64,000 bases of DNA from Herbidospora daliensis (GTDB lineage Bacteria > Actinomycetota > Actinomycetes > Streptosporangiales > Streptosporangiaceae). The notes beneath the pieces were generated by a model that saw nothing but the letters and a program-made list of their open reading frames with translations, searched no databases and had not been told where the DNA came from. Below are positions 1-8,652 of the stretch, in pieces. The DNA is taken from positions 303,691 through 367,690 of the forward strand of contig NZ_BBXF01000001.1 in the NCBI RefSeq assembly GCF_001570585.1. The letters are read 5' to 3'. The position numbers and the translations under genes are program-made. Position 1 is the first letter of the stretch; every line of letters starts with the position of its first letter.

Positions 1-28
1 CCGCGCGCCGGCCCGCCCGTGGAAACTG

Positions 29-1696
29 CTACTTGACCGTGATCACCGGGCTGGTGATCTGCTGGGTGGCGCTCTCCAGGTACACCCGGTAGGTGCTGTC
101 CTTGTCGAGGTCGGCCGGGAGCTTCACTCCGTAGGTCAGCTTGCCCAGGGCGTCGGCGGTGGTGGTGCCGACGTAAATGCGGTTGTCGACCGTGCCCTTG
201 GTGCGGACCAGGTAGACCTTGACCTTCTCGGCGGGGTTGAAGCCGAAGGCGGTGGCGGTCAGCTGCTCGCCGGGGGCGACGGTGGTCTTGTCGACGACGA
301 CCTGCTCGCCGGTGTTGCCGGTGCCGAGTTCGGTGACGGTGCGCTCGCCCGCGTCGTTCTTGCGGATGACGAAGCCGTCGTGGTGCTCGCCGTTGGCGTA
401 GCGGGCCTCGAAGCGGATCTGGTCCTTGTCGACGTCGATCATCTGGTAGAGCTGGGTGTTCTCGCTCTGGCTGATGACCTCGGCGCCGTTGCCGGTCCAG
501 TTGACGCCGCCGTTGAGCTCGTACATCTTGCCGCCGACGACCGACACCACGTACGAGACGCCGTTGTGGGTGGTCGCCGACTGGCGGGCGGACTTCAGGT
601 TGCCTCGGCCGTACGAGTGGTCGTGGCCCTGGAGGACCAGGTCGACGCCGTACTTCTCGAACAGCGGGGCCCACAGGGCGCGGACGACCGGGTTGTTGCG
701 GGTGCCCGTGTTGGAGTAGACGGGGTGGTGGAAGGTCACCACGGTCCACTTGTTCGGGTTGTCCTTCAGCAGGCCCTCGAGCCATTCGGTCTGCTTGGTC
801 ATCAGCTCGGGGATCGACTGCACGTTGGTGTTCAGGCCGATGAAGCGCACGCCCTGGTAGTCCACCCAGTACGCGGTCTTCGCGATGTTCTGCGCGCCGG
901 GGTAGTCGGTCCAGGCCGGGCCGTTGTCGGGGTAGGGGAACTGCGGCACCCAGAACGACGACAGGTTGGCGCCGCTGTACTCGTGGTTACCGGTGATGGA
1001 GAGGTTGTTGACCTGGCTGTCGATGAAGCCGCCGGCCTTGAACCACTGGCCCCACTGCTCCTCGCTGTTGGCGGAGTCGATGAGGTCGCCGGCGTTGACG
1101 ATCATCTTGGCCTGCGGCCGGTCGGCGAACGCCTGGCGGAAGACCCTCGGGACGGCCGAGTCGATGTAGTTCTGCGCGTCGCCGTAGTAGATGAAGGAGA
1201 ACGGCTGGAAGCCGGCGGCGGCGGTGGTGAAGTCGTTCCACTCGCTCCAGTTGGTGCCGTCGCCGACGCGGTAGGTGTATCGGGTGGCGGGCTTGAGGCC
1301 GGTGAACTCGACCGTGTGGTACGTCGAGGCGTAGCCGAGGGTGGTGTTAACCGGGGTGCTCGACTGCGCCTTGACGTTGCTGACGGCGCCGGCGGCGGGG
1401 GCGACCTCGCCCAGCGCGCGGGGCGACTCCAGGATCTCGGCCTGGGCGAACTCCGAGGTGGTCTCGGCGCGCCAGGTGACCTTCTGGGACGACGCGGGCG
1501 TCGTGGTCGGGGTCAGGATGACCCGGTCGGGCATCGGGGTGGGCTTGTGGATCTCGGCGGCGGGGAACTTCGGCGGGGCCGCGGCGCCGAACGCCATCGG
1601 GCTGAAGGACAGGCCGCCCACGAGCAGCGCGCTGGCGCCGATCACGATTTTGGCCTGCCGGGTCCGCAGGGACCAGGGTCGGGTGGCGTCACTCAC
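29..1696 (-). CDS. Secreted purple-acid-phosphatase-like metallophosphoesterase
   Basis: Predicted exported phosphoesterase hydrolysing phosphate esters outside the cell. The N-terminus has basic residues followed by a hydrophobic stretch (KIVIGASALLVGGLSFSP) ending near AFGAAA, a likely signal peptide. An N-terminal fibronectin-like domain typical of purple acid phosphatases (TRYTYRVGDG) is followed by the metal-site motifs GDAQ, GDLID, GNHE, FHHPVYS and GHDHSYGR. The last ~90 residues look like an Ig-type bacterial domain. I chose the GTG at 1696, 11 nt downstream of AGGAG; an in-frame GTG at 1708 sits right against that site, and the frame stays open to 1849. The length of ~555 aa is normal for the family. 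The gene is divergent from the next one. Confidence 0.85.
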   Translation of the reverse strand: MSDATRPWSLRTRQAKIVIGASALLVGGLSFSPMAFGAAAPPKFPAAEIHKPTPMPDRVILTPTTTPASSQKVTWRAETTSEFAQAEILESPRALGEVAPAAGAVSNVKAQSSTPVNTTLGYASTYHTVEFTGLKPATRYTYRVGDGTNWSEWNDFTTAAAGFQPFSFIYYGDAQNYIDSAVPRVFRQAFADRPQAKMIVNAGDLIDSANSEEQWGQWFKAGGFIDSQVNNLSITGNHEYSGANLSSFWVPQFPYPDNGPAWTDYPGAQNIAKTAYWVDYQGVRFIGLNTNVQSIPELMTKQTEWLEGLLKDNPNKWTVVTFHHPVYSNTGTRNNPVVRALWAPLFEKYGVDLVLQGHDHSYGRGNLKSARQSATTHNGVSYVVSVVGGKMYELNGGVNWTGNGAEVISQSENTQLYQMIDVDKDQIRFEARYANGEHHDGFVIRKNDAGERTVTELGTGNTGEQVVVDKTTVAPGEQLTATAFGFNPAEKVKVYLVRTKGTVDNRIYVGTTTADALGKLTYGVKLPADLDKDSTYRVYLESATQQITSPVITVK

Positions 1697-1937
1697 GTCG
1701 AGCTTCACTCCTGAGGAAGGGACTTCACCCCACCGAGGGGCACGGTGGGGTGTCCGAAATCCACGCAGAACCGGTTGACCGAAGATCGGCCGCGACCTTG
1801 CCGGGAGGTGAACTGACGATCTCCGGGAGGCCGTTGTGAGCAGGGTCACCCGGGGCCGGTCGAGCCGTCATCCCCGCTCCGCGTGCCCGACACCCGGCGT
1901 TGCGGTGATATTTCACTTGATCCACCAGCCTGGGGCC

Positions 1938-2420
1938 ATGCAGACCACCCGCCGGTCGTCGCGCCTGCTGACGACGGCGCCGGCCGTGCTGGCGCTCGGC
2001 GCGCTGTTCGTCCTGCCCGCTCCGGCGGCCGTGCACAAGGGCGCCGACTTCATGACGCCGGAGACGACCGGGGTGCTCAACCTGGAGCCGGGCGAGTGCT
2101 TCACCGACCCGGAGTACTCCCCCGCCGCGGGTGAGGAGGTCGTCCTCTACACGGCCTGCGACCAGCACGCCCACAACCAGTCCTACGGCTTCGTGCACGC
2201 CGACGACGGGCCCTACGACCGCGCCGCGCTGGCCGCGTTCGGCTGGAACAGCTGCGAGCGGGGCTTCGTGCACTACTGGCCCGGCGACGCGGGGGCCGGG
2301 CTGGACTACTACCCGATCCTGCCGACCGCCGAGACCTGGGCCGACGGCGACCGCGACGTCATGTGCGTGGTGTACGACCCCCGTGGCGAACTGACCGGAT
2401 CCCTGCTCCCCCGGGCCTGA
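1938..2420 (+). CDS. Small secreted protein with septum-formation-like domain
   Basis: 160-aa protein with a signal peptide (RRSSRLLTTAPAVLALGALF then PAPAA). The mature part contains LEPGECF, TACDQHAHN and three further cysteines (NSCERGF, MCVVYD). The GxCF...C..H layout resembles the septum-formation (DUF4190-linked) extracytoplasmic domain of actinobacteria, but the similarity is loose. The ATG at 1938 begins the signal peptide; the frame is open back to 1836 without recognisable protein. Function unknown; probably a disulfide-bonded exported domain. Confidence 0.6.
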   Translation: MQTTRRSSRLLTTAPAVLALGALFVLPAPAAVHKGADFMTPETTGVLNLEPGECFTDPEYSPAAGEEVVLYTACDQHAHNQSYGFVHADDGPYDRAALAAFGWNSCERGFVHYWPGDAGAGLDYYPILPTAETWADGDRDVMCVVYDPRGELTGSLLPRA

Positions 2421-2555
2421 GGCGCGGAGGGGCGATGGACGCCACTCGTGCTGGCGGGCGTGCTCGACGCGCCCAGACGGCCCATGCCCAGTCGCGGCAG
2501 ACCGCGCCCGGCGTGGCGTGCCGTCCGGTTCCGCGCGTTCGGAGACGATCGGCTG

Positions 2556-3263
2556 GTGGACGTCATCGGCGCCGGTTTCGGGCGGACCTGCACCCTGTCT
2601 CTGAAAGAGGCCCTCGAGATCATCGGTTTCGGCCCCTGCTATCACATGCTCACCGTCGTCGAGGAGCCGCGCCGCGTCCACGACTGGCTCGGGGTCGGTG
2701 ACGGCAAGACGGCCGACTGGGATCGCATCTTCCGGGGGTTCCGGTCGGTGGTCGACTTCCCGGCCGTCTCCTACTGGCGGGAGCTGACCGACCATTATCC
2801 CGACGCCAAGGTCGTGCTGACCGTGCGCGATCCGGAGCGGTGGTACGAGAGCGCGCGGGAGACGATCTTCCAGCACACCGTCGACGTCGACGAGCCCGAG
2901 TCGTGGTGGCGGCGGGAGCTGCACCGGCTGGCGCTGCGGCGGGTGCCCGAGATGGCGCTGTTCCCGAAGATGGCGAAGGCCACGGTGGCCGATCAGGTGT
3001 TCGGCGGGCGGATCGGCGACCGCGCGCACTGCGTCGAGGTGTTCCGGCGGCACGTCGAGGAGGTCGAAGCCGCGATCCCGGCCGACCGGCTGCTCGTGTT
3101 CGAGTGCCGCGAGGGGTGGGAGCCGCTCTGCCGGTTCCTCGGCGTGCCGGTGCCCGACGTGCCGTTTCCGCACGTCAACGACCGCACTCACTTCAACCGA
3201 GGACAACCCTGGCGGGATCTGCGGATGCTCCTCCTAGGTCGTCGGCGGGGAGGATCACGGTGA
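2556..3263 (+). CDS. Sulfotransferase-family protein, copy 1
   Basis: 235-aa protein of the short actinobacterial sulfotransferase family (Sulfotransfer_4 type), expected to bind PAPS and transfer sulfate to an unknown acceptor. It begins VDVIGAGFGRTCTLSLKEAL, where the P-loop-like GFGRTGT of the family is altered to GFGRTCT. VLTVRDPERWYESARETIF is the 3'-phosphate-binding segment and FECREGWEPLCRFLGVPVPD the conserved C-terminal motif. The GTG at 2556 was chosen because the paralogue at 11631 starts at the same residue. The final 71 bp overlap the 3' end of the convergent histidine kinase. Copy 2 is very similar. Confidence 0.8.
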   Translation: MDVIGAGFGRTCTLSLKEALEIIGFGPCYHMLTVVEEPRRVHDWLGVGDGKTADWDRIFRGFRSVVDFPAVSYWRELTDHYPDAKVVLTVRDPERWYESARETIFQHTVDVDEPESWWRRELHRLALRRVPEMALFPKMAKATVADQVFGGRIGDRAHCVEVFRRHVEEVEAAIPADRLLVFECREGWEPLCRFLGVPVPDVPFPHVNDRTHFNRGQPWRDLRMLLLGRRRGGSR

Positions 3264-4386
3264 AGGTCGCGCCCTCTCCCGGGGCGCCGGCCGCCGTCAG
3301 AATGCCGTCGTGGCCGTCGACGACCTCTTTCACCAGGGCCAGGCCGAGGCCGTAGCCCCGGCTCTCGGTCACGTGGCGGGTGAACAGGCGCGCGGGGTCG
3401 CCGGGGGCGAGGCCCGCGCCGTCGTCGGCGACCGTCAGGCTGACGCGGTCGGCGGAGGCGGCCAGGGTGATGGTGATGCGGCCGCCGGGGGAGGTGTGGG
3501 TGAGGGCGTTGTCGACCAGGGCCGACAGGACGCGGCGCAGGGCGGGGGCCGCGCCGCTGACGACCGTCGGGCCGTTCGCGCGGCGGACCTCGATGGTGAC
3601 GCCGCGCGACTCGGCGCGGGGCGACTCGGCCTCGGCGAGTTCCTGGGCCAGCAGGGCCAGGTCGACGGGGCGGCGCAGGCGGTCGCTGAGCAGCAGGTCG
3701 TCGACGACCTCGCCGAGTTCGCGGGTGCCGAGGACGAGCCGGTCGACGTCCTCGACGGGCAGTTCGCCGCGCCGCAGGCGGAGCGAGACGAGCTGGGCGC
3801 GGGTGTGCAGGCGGGCGAGGGGGGTGCGCAGTTCGTGGCTGACGTCCTCGGTGAAGCGGCGCTGGCGGGCCAGGGCCTCGCCGAGCGGGGCGATGGCGCG
3901 GCGGGCGATCAGGTGGCCGATCAGCACGGCGGCCAGCAGTGACACGATCCCGGCGACGACCAGGGTGTGCAGCAGGCGTTCGCGTTCGGCGATCTGGTAG
4001 CGCAGGTCGAGCGCGGCCTGGCGGATGACGCCGCCGCGGCGTTCGGTCTGGATGAGGTATTCGAGGCCGCCGAGTTCGGCGCGCTCGATCCGGGTGCCGC
4101 CGTCGCGTTCGACGCCCCGGATCCCGGCCATCCACGGCAGGGTGTCGGGCGCTCCCGGGGAGCGGCGCAGGACGCCGCCCTCGACCTCGACGAGCCACAG
4201 GCAGGGCGGCGGGCTGGTGATGGAGGCGCGTTCGACGCCGACTCTGACCTCGCGGCGGGCGGCGGCGTCCTGCTGGCCGGCCATCACGCCGTAGACCAGG
4301 CCGCCCATGATGAGCAGCATGACCGAGATGGTGCCGGCGACGCGCAGGGTCACCCGGCGGCGGGCGCGGGTCAGCAGCGCGTTCAC
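3193..4386 (-). CDS. Two-component sensor histidine kinase
   Basis: Membrane sensor kinase of the EnvZ/PhoR kind, partner of the upstream response regulator. It has a first membrane segment (TISVMLLIMGGLVYGVMAG), an extracytoplasmic region of about 110 aa, a second membrane segment (LVVAGIVSLLAAVLIGHLIA), a HisKA box with the phosphoacceptor in FTEDVSHELRTPLARL, and an ATPase domain with N box (LVDNALTH), DDGAGL and YGLGLALV. The GTG start overlaps the regulator stop as GTGA. The sensor loop contains PPPCLWLVEVEGGVLRR, but its ligand cannot be told. Confidence 0.85.
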   Translation of the reverse strand: MNALLTRARRRVTLRVAGTISVMLLIMGGLVYGVMAGQQDAAARREVRVGVERASITSPPPCLWLVEVEGGVLRRSPGAPDTLPWMAGIRGVERDGGTRIERAELGGLEYLIQTERRGGVIRQAALDLRYQIAERERLLHTLVVAGIVSLLAAVLIGHLIARRAIAPLGEALARQRRFTEDVSHELRTPLARLHTRAQLVSLRLRRGELPVEDVDRLVLGTRELGEVVDDLLLSDRLRRPVDLALLAQELAEAESPRAESRGVTIEVRRANGPTVVSGAAPALRRVLSALVDNALTHTSPGGRITITLAASADRVSLTVADDGAGLAPGDPARLFTRHVTESRGYGLGLALVKEVVDGHDGILTAAGAPGEGATFTVILPADDLGGASADPARVVLG

Positions 4387-5042
4387 AGGCTGCCCAGCCG
4401 GTAGCCGACGCCGCGGACCGTGCGGACCACGCCCGAGCCGAGTTTGCCGCGCAGGTAGTAGACGTAGGTGTCGACGATCGACTCCGTCGTCGCGCCGTCG
4501 AAGACGCCCTGGCGCAGCGACGCCCTCGTGTGGACGTGCCGGGGGCGCACGGCCAGCGCGCGGAGCAGGCGGCACTCCTGGCCCGACAGCGGCACCTGCG
4601 CGCCGTCGGGCAGCCACACCGCCTGCGCGCCCAGGTCGAGCCAGGCGCGGCCGAGCGGGAGCAGCTCGGCGTGGTCGGCGTGGCGGCGGGTGAGCGCGCG
4701 CACCCGGGCCAGGAGTTCGTCGATCTCGAACGGTTTGACCAGGTAGTCCTCCGCCCCGGCGTCGAGGCCGGTGACGCGGTCGTGCAGGCTGCCGAAGGCG
4801 GTGAGGAACAGCGCCGGGACGGTGACGGCCCGGCGCCGCAGGCGGCGGATCAGGTCGACTCCGTCGAGGGCGGGCAGCCCACGGTCGACGACCATGACGT
4901 CGTAGGTCCGGCTCAGCGCCAGGTGGAGGCCGCGCTGGCCCTCCCCGGCGTGGTCGACCTCGTAGCCGTGGTCGGTGAGGATCTCGACGAGGAGCGCGCC
5001 GAGTTCTCGGTCGTCTTCGATGAGCAGCAGCCGACGTGCCAC
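4383..5042 (-). CDS. OmpR-family response regulator
   Basis: 219-aa two-domain regulator. The receiver has the acidic pocket (IEDD), the phosphoacceptor Asp in MVVDRGLPALDGVDL, the switch Thr (LFLTAFG) and Lys (YLVKPFEIDEL). The C-terminal winged helix ends with VDTYVYYLRGKLG and VRTVRGVGYRL, typical of OmpR/PhoB. It starts at GTG and is the first gene of a two-gene operon with the kinase. Targets are unknown. Confidence 0.9.
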   Translation of the reverse strand: MARRLLLIEDDRELGALLVEILTDHGYEVDHAGEGQRGLHLALSRTYDVMVVDRGLPALDGVDLIRRLRRRAVTVPALFLTAFGSLHDRVTGLDAGAEDYLVKPFEIDELLARVRALTRRHADHAELLPLGRAWLDLGAQAVWLPDGAQVPLSGQECRLLRALAVRPRHVHTRASLRQGVFDGATTESIVDTYVYYLRGKLGSGVVRTVRGVGYRLGSL

Positions 5043-5124
5043 GGAACCAAAGTGTCACTCCTGTCACCGATGCGCCAGAGGCCGAAAATCATCACCTGCG
5101 GTTCTGCCGCAAAATAGGTGAAAG

Positions 5125-6396
5125 TTACACCAATTGATCCTCGCGTTCCGGGTCCCCGGCCTCCAGCCGGGCGGGCAGCGCGAGCTGGTAGAGCGGCAGC
5201 GCGCCGGCCGTGGTGATGACGGCGACCAGGACCAGCATCGCGAAGACCTCCTGGCCGATCATCCCGTGGGCCAGGCCGATGTTGATGAAGATCAGGATCA
5301 TCAGGCCCCGGGCGTTCATCAGCGCGCCGACGGCGTACGACTCGCGCCACGAGAAGCCCATCGCCTTCATCGAGACGGCGCAGCCGAAGTACTTCCCGAC
5401 GAAGCCGGCCAGCAGGATCAGCGCGAAGGCCAGCAGCATCGCGCCGCCCGCGATGCCGTCGAGGTGGGTGTTGAGGCCCGAGAAGGTGAAGAACACCGGC
5501 AGCAGCAGCGTGGAGACGACCTCCATCATGCGGCCGTGCAGGGCCTCGCGGAACCTCGGGTCGCGGGGCATGGCCAGGCCCGCGATGAAGCCGCCGAACA
5601 CGGCGTAGACGCCGATCCAGTCGGTCAGCCAGCCGGCGGTCAGGGGGACGAGCACGACGACGTACATCATGGAGGGGCTCAGGGTGCCCGTGGCGGCGAA
5701 GCGGGCGCCGAGGGGGCGCAGCAGCGGGGCCACCAGCTTCAGCATGACCACGGCGAACAGGGCGGTCAGCGCGATCGTGCGGAGCGCGGCGCCGCCGCCG
5801 CCGTCGAGGTGGAGGGCGGTCAGCAGGGCCAGCAGGCACCACGCCACGGCGTCGTCGACGGAGGCCGCCAGCAGGGTGAGCCGGCCGATCGGGGAGTTCT
5901 CCAGGCCGCGTTCGTAGAGGATGCGGGCCAGCATCGGGAAGGCCGTCAGCGACAGGGCGCCGCCGAGGAAGAGGGCGAACTCCCACGGTGCGGTCTCCCC
6001 GGTCGACAGGCTCCCGTAGAAGAGCAGGCCCACGCCGAAGCCGAGGGCCAGCGACGGCAGGAAGCCCGAGACGGCCAGCACGCCGGCCCGTCTGACCTGC
6101 GCGGGGCTGCTGGCGGTGTGGTCGAGGCCGGCGCCGACGAGGAACATGTAGAGGGTCAGGCCGATGGTGCTCAGGACGTACAGGATCGGTTTGATCTCGG
6201 CCGGGAACAGCGACTGCTGCGCGGCCGGGAACAACCAGCCGAACAGGGTCGGGCCGAGCAGCACGCCCGCGACCATCTCCCCCAGCACGCGCGGCTGGCG
6301 CACCATCAGCGCGATCCGGCCGCAGATCGCGGCGACGACGAGGATGACGACCAGGGCGGGCAGCACCTTCAGCACGAGTTCGAGATTGGCGTCCAT
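5125..6396 (-). CDS. Cation:proton antiporter (CPA2/KefB type)
   Basis: 423-aa integral membrane protein with about 12 hydrophobic segments. Diagnostic stretches are RQPRVLGEMVAGVLLGPTLFG, the transport-site acidic pair in LLAASVDDAVAWCLLA, and GALMNARGLMILIFINIG, all found in CPA2 Na+(K+)/H+ antiporters. No C-terminal RCK/TrkA nucleotide-binding domain is present. It begins 4 nt after the P450 stop and is the last gene of the five-gene operon 11531-5125, so it is probably co-transcribed, possibly for ion homeostasis or efflux linked to that pathway. Confidence 0.85.
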   Translation of the reverse strand: MDANLELVLKVLPALVVILVVAAICGRIALMVRQPRVLGEMVAGVLLGPTLFGWLFPAAQQSLFPAEIKPILYVLSTIGLTLYMFLVGAGLDHTASSPAQVRRAGVLAVSGFLPSLALGFGVGLLFYGSLSTGETAPWEFALFLGGALSLTAFPMLARILYERGLENSPIGRLTLLAASVDDAVAWCLLALLTALHLDGGGGAALRTIALTALFAVVMLKLVAPLLRPLGARFAATGTLSPSMMYVVVLVPLTAGWLTDWIGVYAVFGGFIAGLAMPRDPRFREALHGRMMEVVSTLLLPVFFTFSGLNTHLDGIAGGAMLLAFALILLAGFVGKYFGCAVSMKAMGFSWRESYAVGALMNARGLMILIFINIGLAHGMIGQEVFAMLVLVAVITTAGALPLYQLALPARLEAGDPEREDQLV

Positions 6397-6400
6397 GTGA

Positions 6401-7654
6401 TCACCTGTCTCCGAAGTGGCGGGCGCAGAGGGCCTGGCGACGGGCGTCCCAGACCATGTACGCGCCGAGCACGAGTTGGACGAGGCTGCGCCAGACGTCC
6501 TCCCACCGGTCGCGCACCGCCATGACCCGGAGTCTCCAGGCGGGCGGCGGCGAACCAGCGGGGGTGAGCAGGCAGGGGCCCCGGTTGGGCAGCGAACGGG
6601 TGTGCCGGGCCGACGAGGAGAACTCCCACCGGCTCAGGAGCTCGCGGAACGCCGCGCGCAGCGCGATGGGCGACAACCGCCAGGCCGGGCAGGGCCGGTT
6701 GGCGGCGACGCCGAACGGGATGTGGTTGAGGTCCCGGACGCCGTGCTCGAACCGGGCCGGGTCGAAGCGGTCGGGGTCGGGGAACCCGGCGCGGTGGAAG
6801 TCGGCGTAGTTGAAGCAGAGCACCGACCCCTCCGGGATGTCCGGCATGTCGCCCCGGGTGATGCGGTGCGCGACGCCGAACAGCGGATAGAGCCGGAAGG
6901 TCTCGTTGATGACCTGGTCGAGGAACCGGTCGTCTCCGGTACGGGCGCGCGCCTGCGTCTCCCGGTGGTGGGCCAGCACCATGCCGATGTGCGCGGTCGC
7001 CTCGGCCATCTGGACCACGGCCGTGTTGAAGAAGACGCCCTGCAGGTAGAGGGCCTGCTCGTGCCGGGTCAGCCCGCCGGGGAGCGGCTGCCGGACGTCG
7101 TCGAGCCGGGTCTCCAGGTAGGCGGTGAGCCGGTCGCGGCGGTCCATGTGCCGCAGGCCCGTGCACTTCAGCGCGGTCACGACGTCGTCGGCGTTGGCCG
7201 TGATCAGGGCCCGCGCCTCGGGCGGGCACTCCTCCCCGAAGACGAGCTCGTAGGAGAACTCGGCCCAGATCGGCATGGCCAGGTCGCGCAGCCGGTAGGT
7301 CGGGGCGGCGCGGCGGGCGCAGCGCGCGGCCAGGGCCTCGATCTCGGTCTTCGAGACCGCCAGGAACCCCCGCGTCGCGGCGGCCACCTCGTCGTAGCGC
7401 TCCCCCGGCTCCAGATGCTCCTGGTGCAGGTCGGCGCCCGGCGAGAGCCAGTACCAGAACAGGTCGGACAGGGCCGCGCCCCGGCTGCGGCCCGAGGCGG
7501 CCGGGTGGGAGTAGACCTCGCGGAACCGGTCGACCGGCACGTTGAGCGTCTCCTCGCCGTTGACGCGCTCGAACACCAGCAGCCGCAGCGCGACCACCCG
7601 GCCGGGCAGCCACCAGGGCAGGCTCAGCACGAAGAGGGCGAGCAGGATCAGCAT
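6401..7654 (-). CDS. Divergent cytochrome P450
   Basis: 417-aa P450-like protein starting with a hydrophobic segment (MLILLALFVLSLPWWLPG). The K-helix ExxR is in INETFRLYPLFG, the meander reads NYADFHRAGFPDPDRFDPARF, and the haem-ligand loop is FGVAANRPCPAW, with the cysteine in place but the following Gly replaced by Ala. The I-helix lacks AGxxT and reads FFNTAVVQMAEATAH, so oxygen activation may be unusual. The ATG overlaps the stop of the upstream FMN oxidase by 7 nt, indicating translational coupling. Substrate unknown. Confidence 0.75.
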   Translation of the reverse strand: MLILLALFVLSLPWWLPGRVVALRLLVFERVNGEETLNVPVDRFREVYSHPAASGRSRGAALSDLFWYWLSPGADLHQEHLEPGERYDEVAAATRGFLAVSKTEIEALAARCARRAAPTYRLRDLAMPIWAEFSYELVFGEECPPEARALITANADDVVTALKCTGLRHMDRRDRLTAYLETRLDDVRQPLPGGLTRHEQALYLQGVFFNTAVVQMAEATAHIGMVLAHHRETQARARTGDDRFLDQVINETFRLYPLFGVAHRITRGDMPDIPEGSVLCFNYADFHRAGFPDPDRFDPARFEHGVRDLNHIPFGVAANRPCPAWRLSPIALRAAFRELLSRWEFSSSARHTRSLPNRGPCLLTPAGSPPPAWRLRVMAVRDRWEDVWRSLVQLVLGAYMVWDARRQALCARHFGDR

Positions 7655-8652
7655 CGCCGCACCACGCTCGGGTCGAGCGGGGCGCCGGTCAGCGCCATGG
7701 CGACCTCGGTCTCGGTACGGAAGCGGCGCAGCACCTCGCGCACGCCCCGTTCCCCCTCGGCGGCCAGCGCCCACACGACCGGCCGCCCGACCAGCACCGC
7801 GCGGGCGCCCAGGGCGAGCGCGGCCACGACGTCGGTGCCGCGCCGCACCCCGCCGTCGACCGTCACCGGCACGTCCCCGCCGACCGCCTCGACGACGCCG
7901 GGCAGCAGGTCGATCGCGGCGGCGACCCGGTCGAGCTGGCGGCCGCCGTGGTTGGAGACCATGACCATGGCGGCCCCGTGCGCGACGGCGGTCCGGGCGT
8001 CGGCGGGGTGGGTGACGCCCTTGACGATCAGCGGCAGGCCGGTGACCTCGCGCAGCCGGTCGAGGTGCGCCCAGGAGATCTCCGGGGAGAACTCGATCGG
8101 CCGCACGACGCCGCCCTCGCGGAGGTTCTCGCAGGCCAGTCCCTCGGGCAGGTCGTGGAAGCCGTTGTGCAGGTCGCGCGGCCGGATGCCGAACACCGGC
8201 GAGTCGGCGGTGACGACCAGGGCCCGGCAGCCCGCCTTCTCCGCCCGCCCGGCGACGCGTTCGGTGAAGGCCATGTCGGGCTGGACGTACAGCTGGAACC
8301 ACAGGGTCGCGCCCGTGTCGGCGACGGCCTCGATCGGGGTGGTCGAGGCCATGCTGACGATCATGATCGTGTCCTCGGCGGCGGCGGCCCGCGCGGTCGC
8401 GAGCTCGCCGTCGGGATGCGCGAGCCGGTGGAAGGCGGTCGGGGCGATCAGCACCGGCAGGGACGCCCGGCCGCCGGGCAGGGTCACCGCCAGGTCGGGC
8501 CGGACCCCGCCGAACACGCGCGGCACCAGCCGCAGCCGCGCGAACGCCGCCTCGTTCTCGTGGACGGCGCTCTCGTCGCCCGCCCCGCCGGCGAAGTAGT
8601 CGTAGTGGGCCTTCGGGAGGCGCTCCCTCGCGACGGCCTCGTACGAGGGCAT
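7648..8652 (-). CDS. FMN-dependent alpha-hydroxyacid oxidase/dehydrogenase
   Basis: 334-aa TIM-barrel flavoenzyme of the lactate/glycolate oxidase family, oxidising an (S)-2-hydroxyacid to a 2-oxoacid. Visible motifs are YDYFAGGAGDE, PVLIAPTAFH, WFQLYVQPD, VVTADSPVFG, the FMN Lys in LIVKGVTH, the catalytic SNHGGRQLD, and DGGVRRGTDVVAALALGA. The start overlaps the stop of the flavoprotein gene as TGATG. In this operon it probably acts on a carboxylated intermediate handled by the ligase, but substrate assignment is not possible. Confidence 0.85.
   Translation of the reverse strand: MPSYEAVARERLPKAHYDYFAGGAGDESAVHENEAAFARLRLVPRVFGGVRPDLAVTLPGGRASLPVLIAPTAFHRLAHPDGELATARAAAAEDTIMIVSMASTTPIEAVADTGATLWFQLYVQPDMAFTERVAGRAEKAGCRALVVTADSPVFGIRPRDLHNGFHDLPEGLACENLREGGVVRPIEFSPEISWAHLDRLREVTGLPLIVKGVTHPADARTAVAHGAAMVMVSNHGGRQLDRVAAAIDLLPGVVEAVGGDVPVTVDGGVRRGTDVVAALALGARAVLVGRPVVWALAAEGERGVREVLRRFRTETEVAMALTGAPLDPSVVRRC

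Noticed and set aside
380-1714. Long plus-strand open frame opposite the phosphoesterase gene
   Set aside because: Val/Asp/Gly-rich shadow of a high-GC gene with no motif; the minus-strand frame has all metallophosphoesterase motifs.
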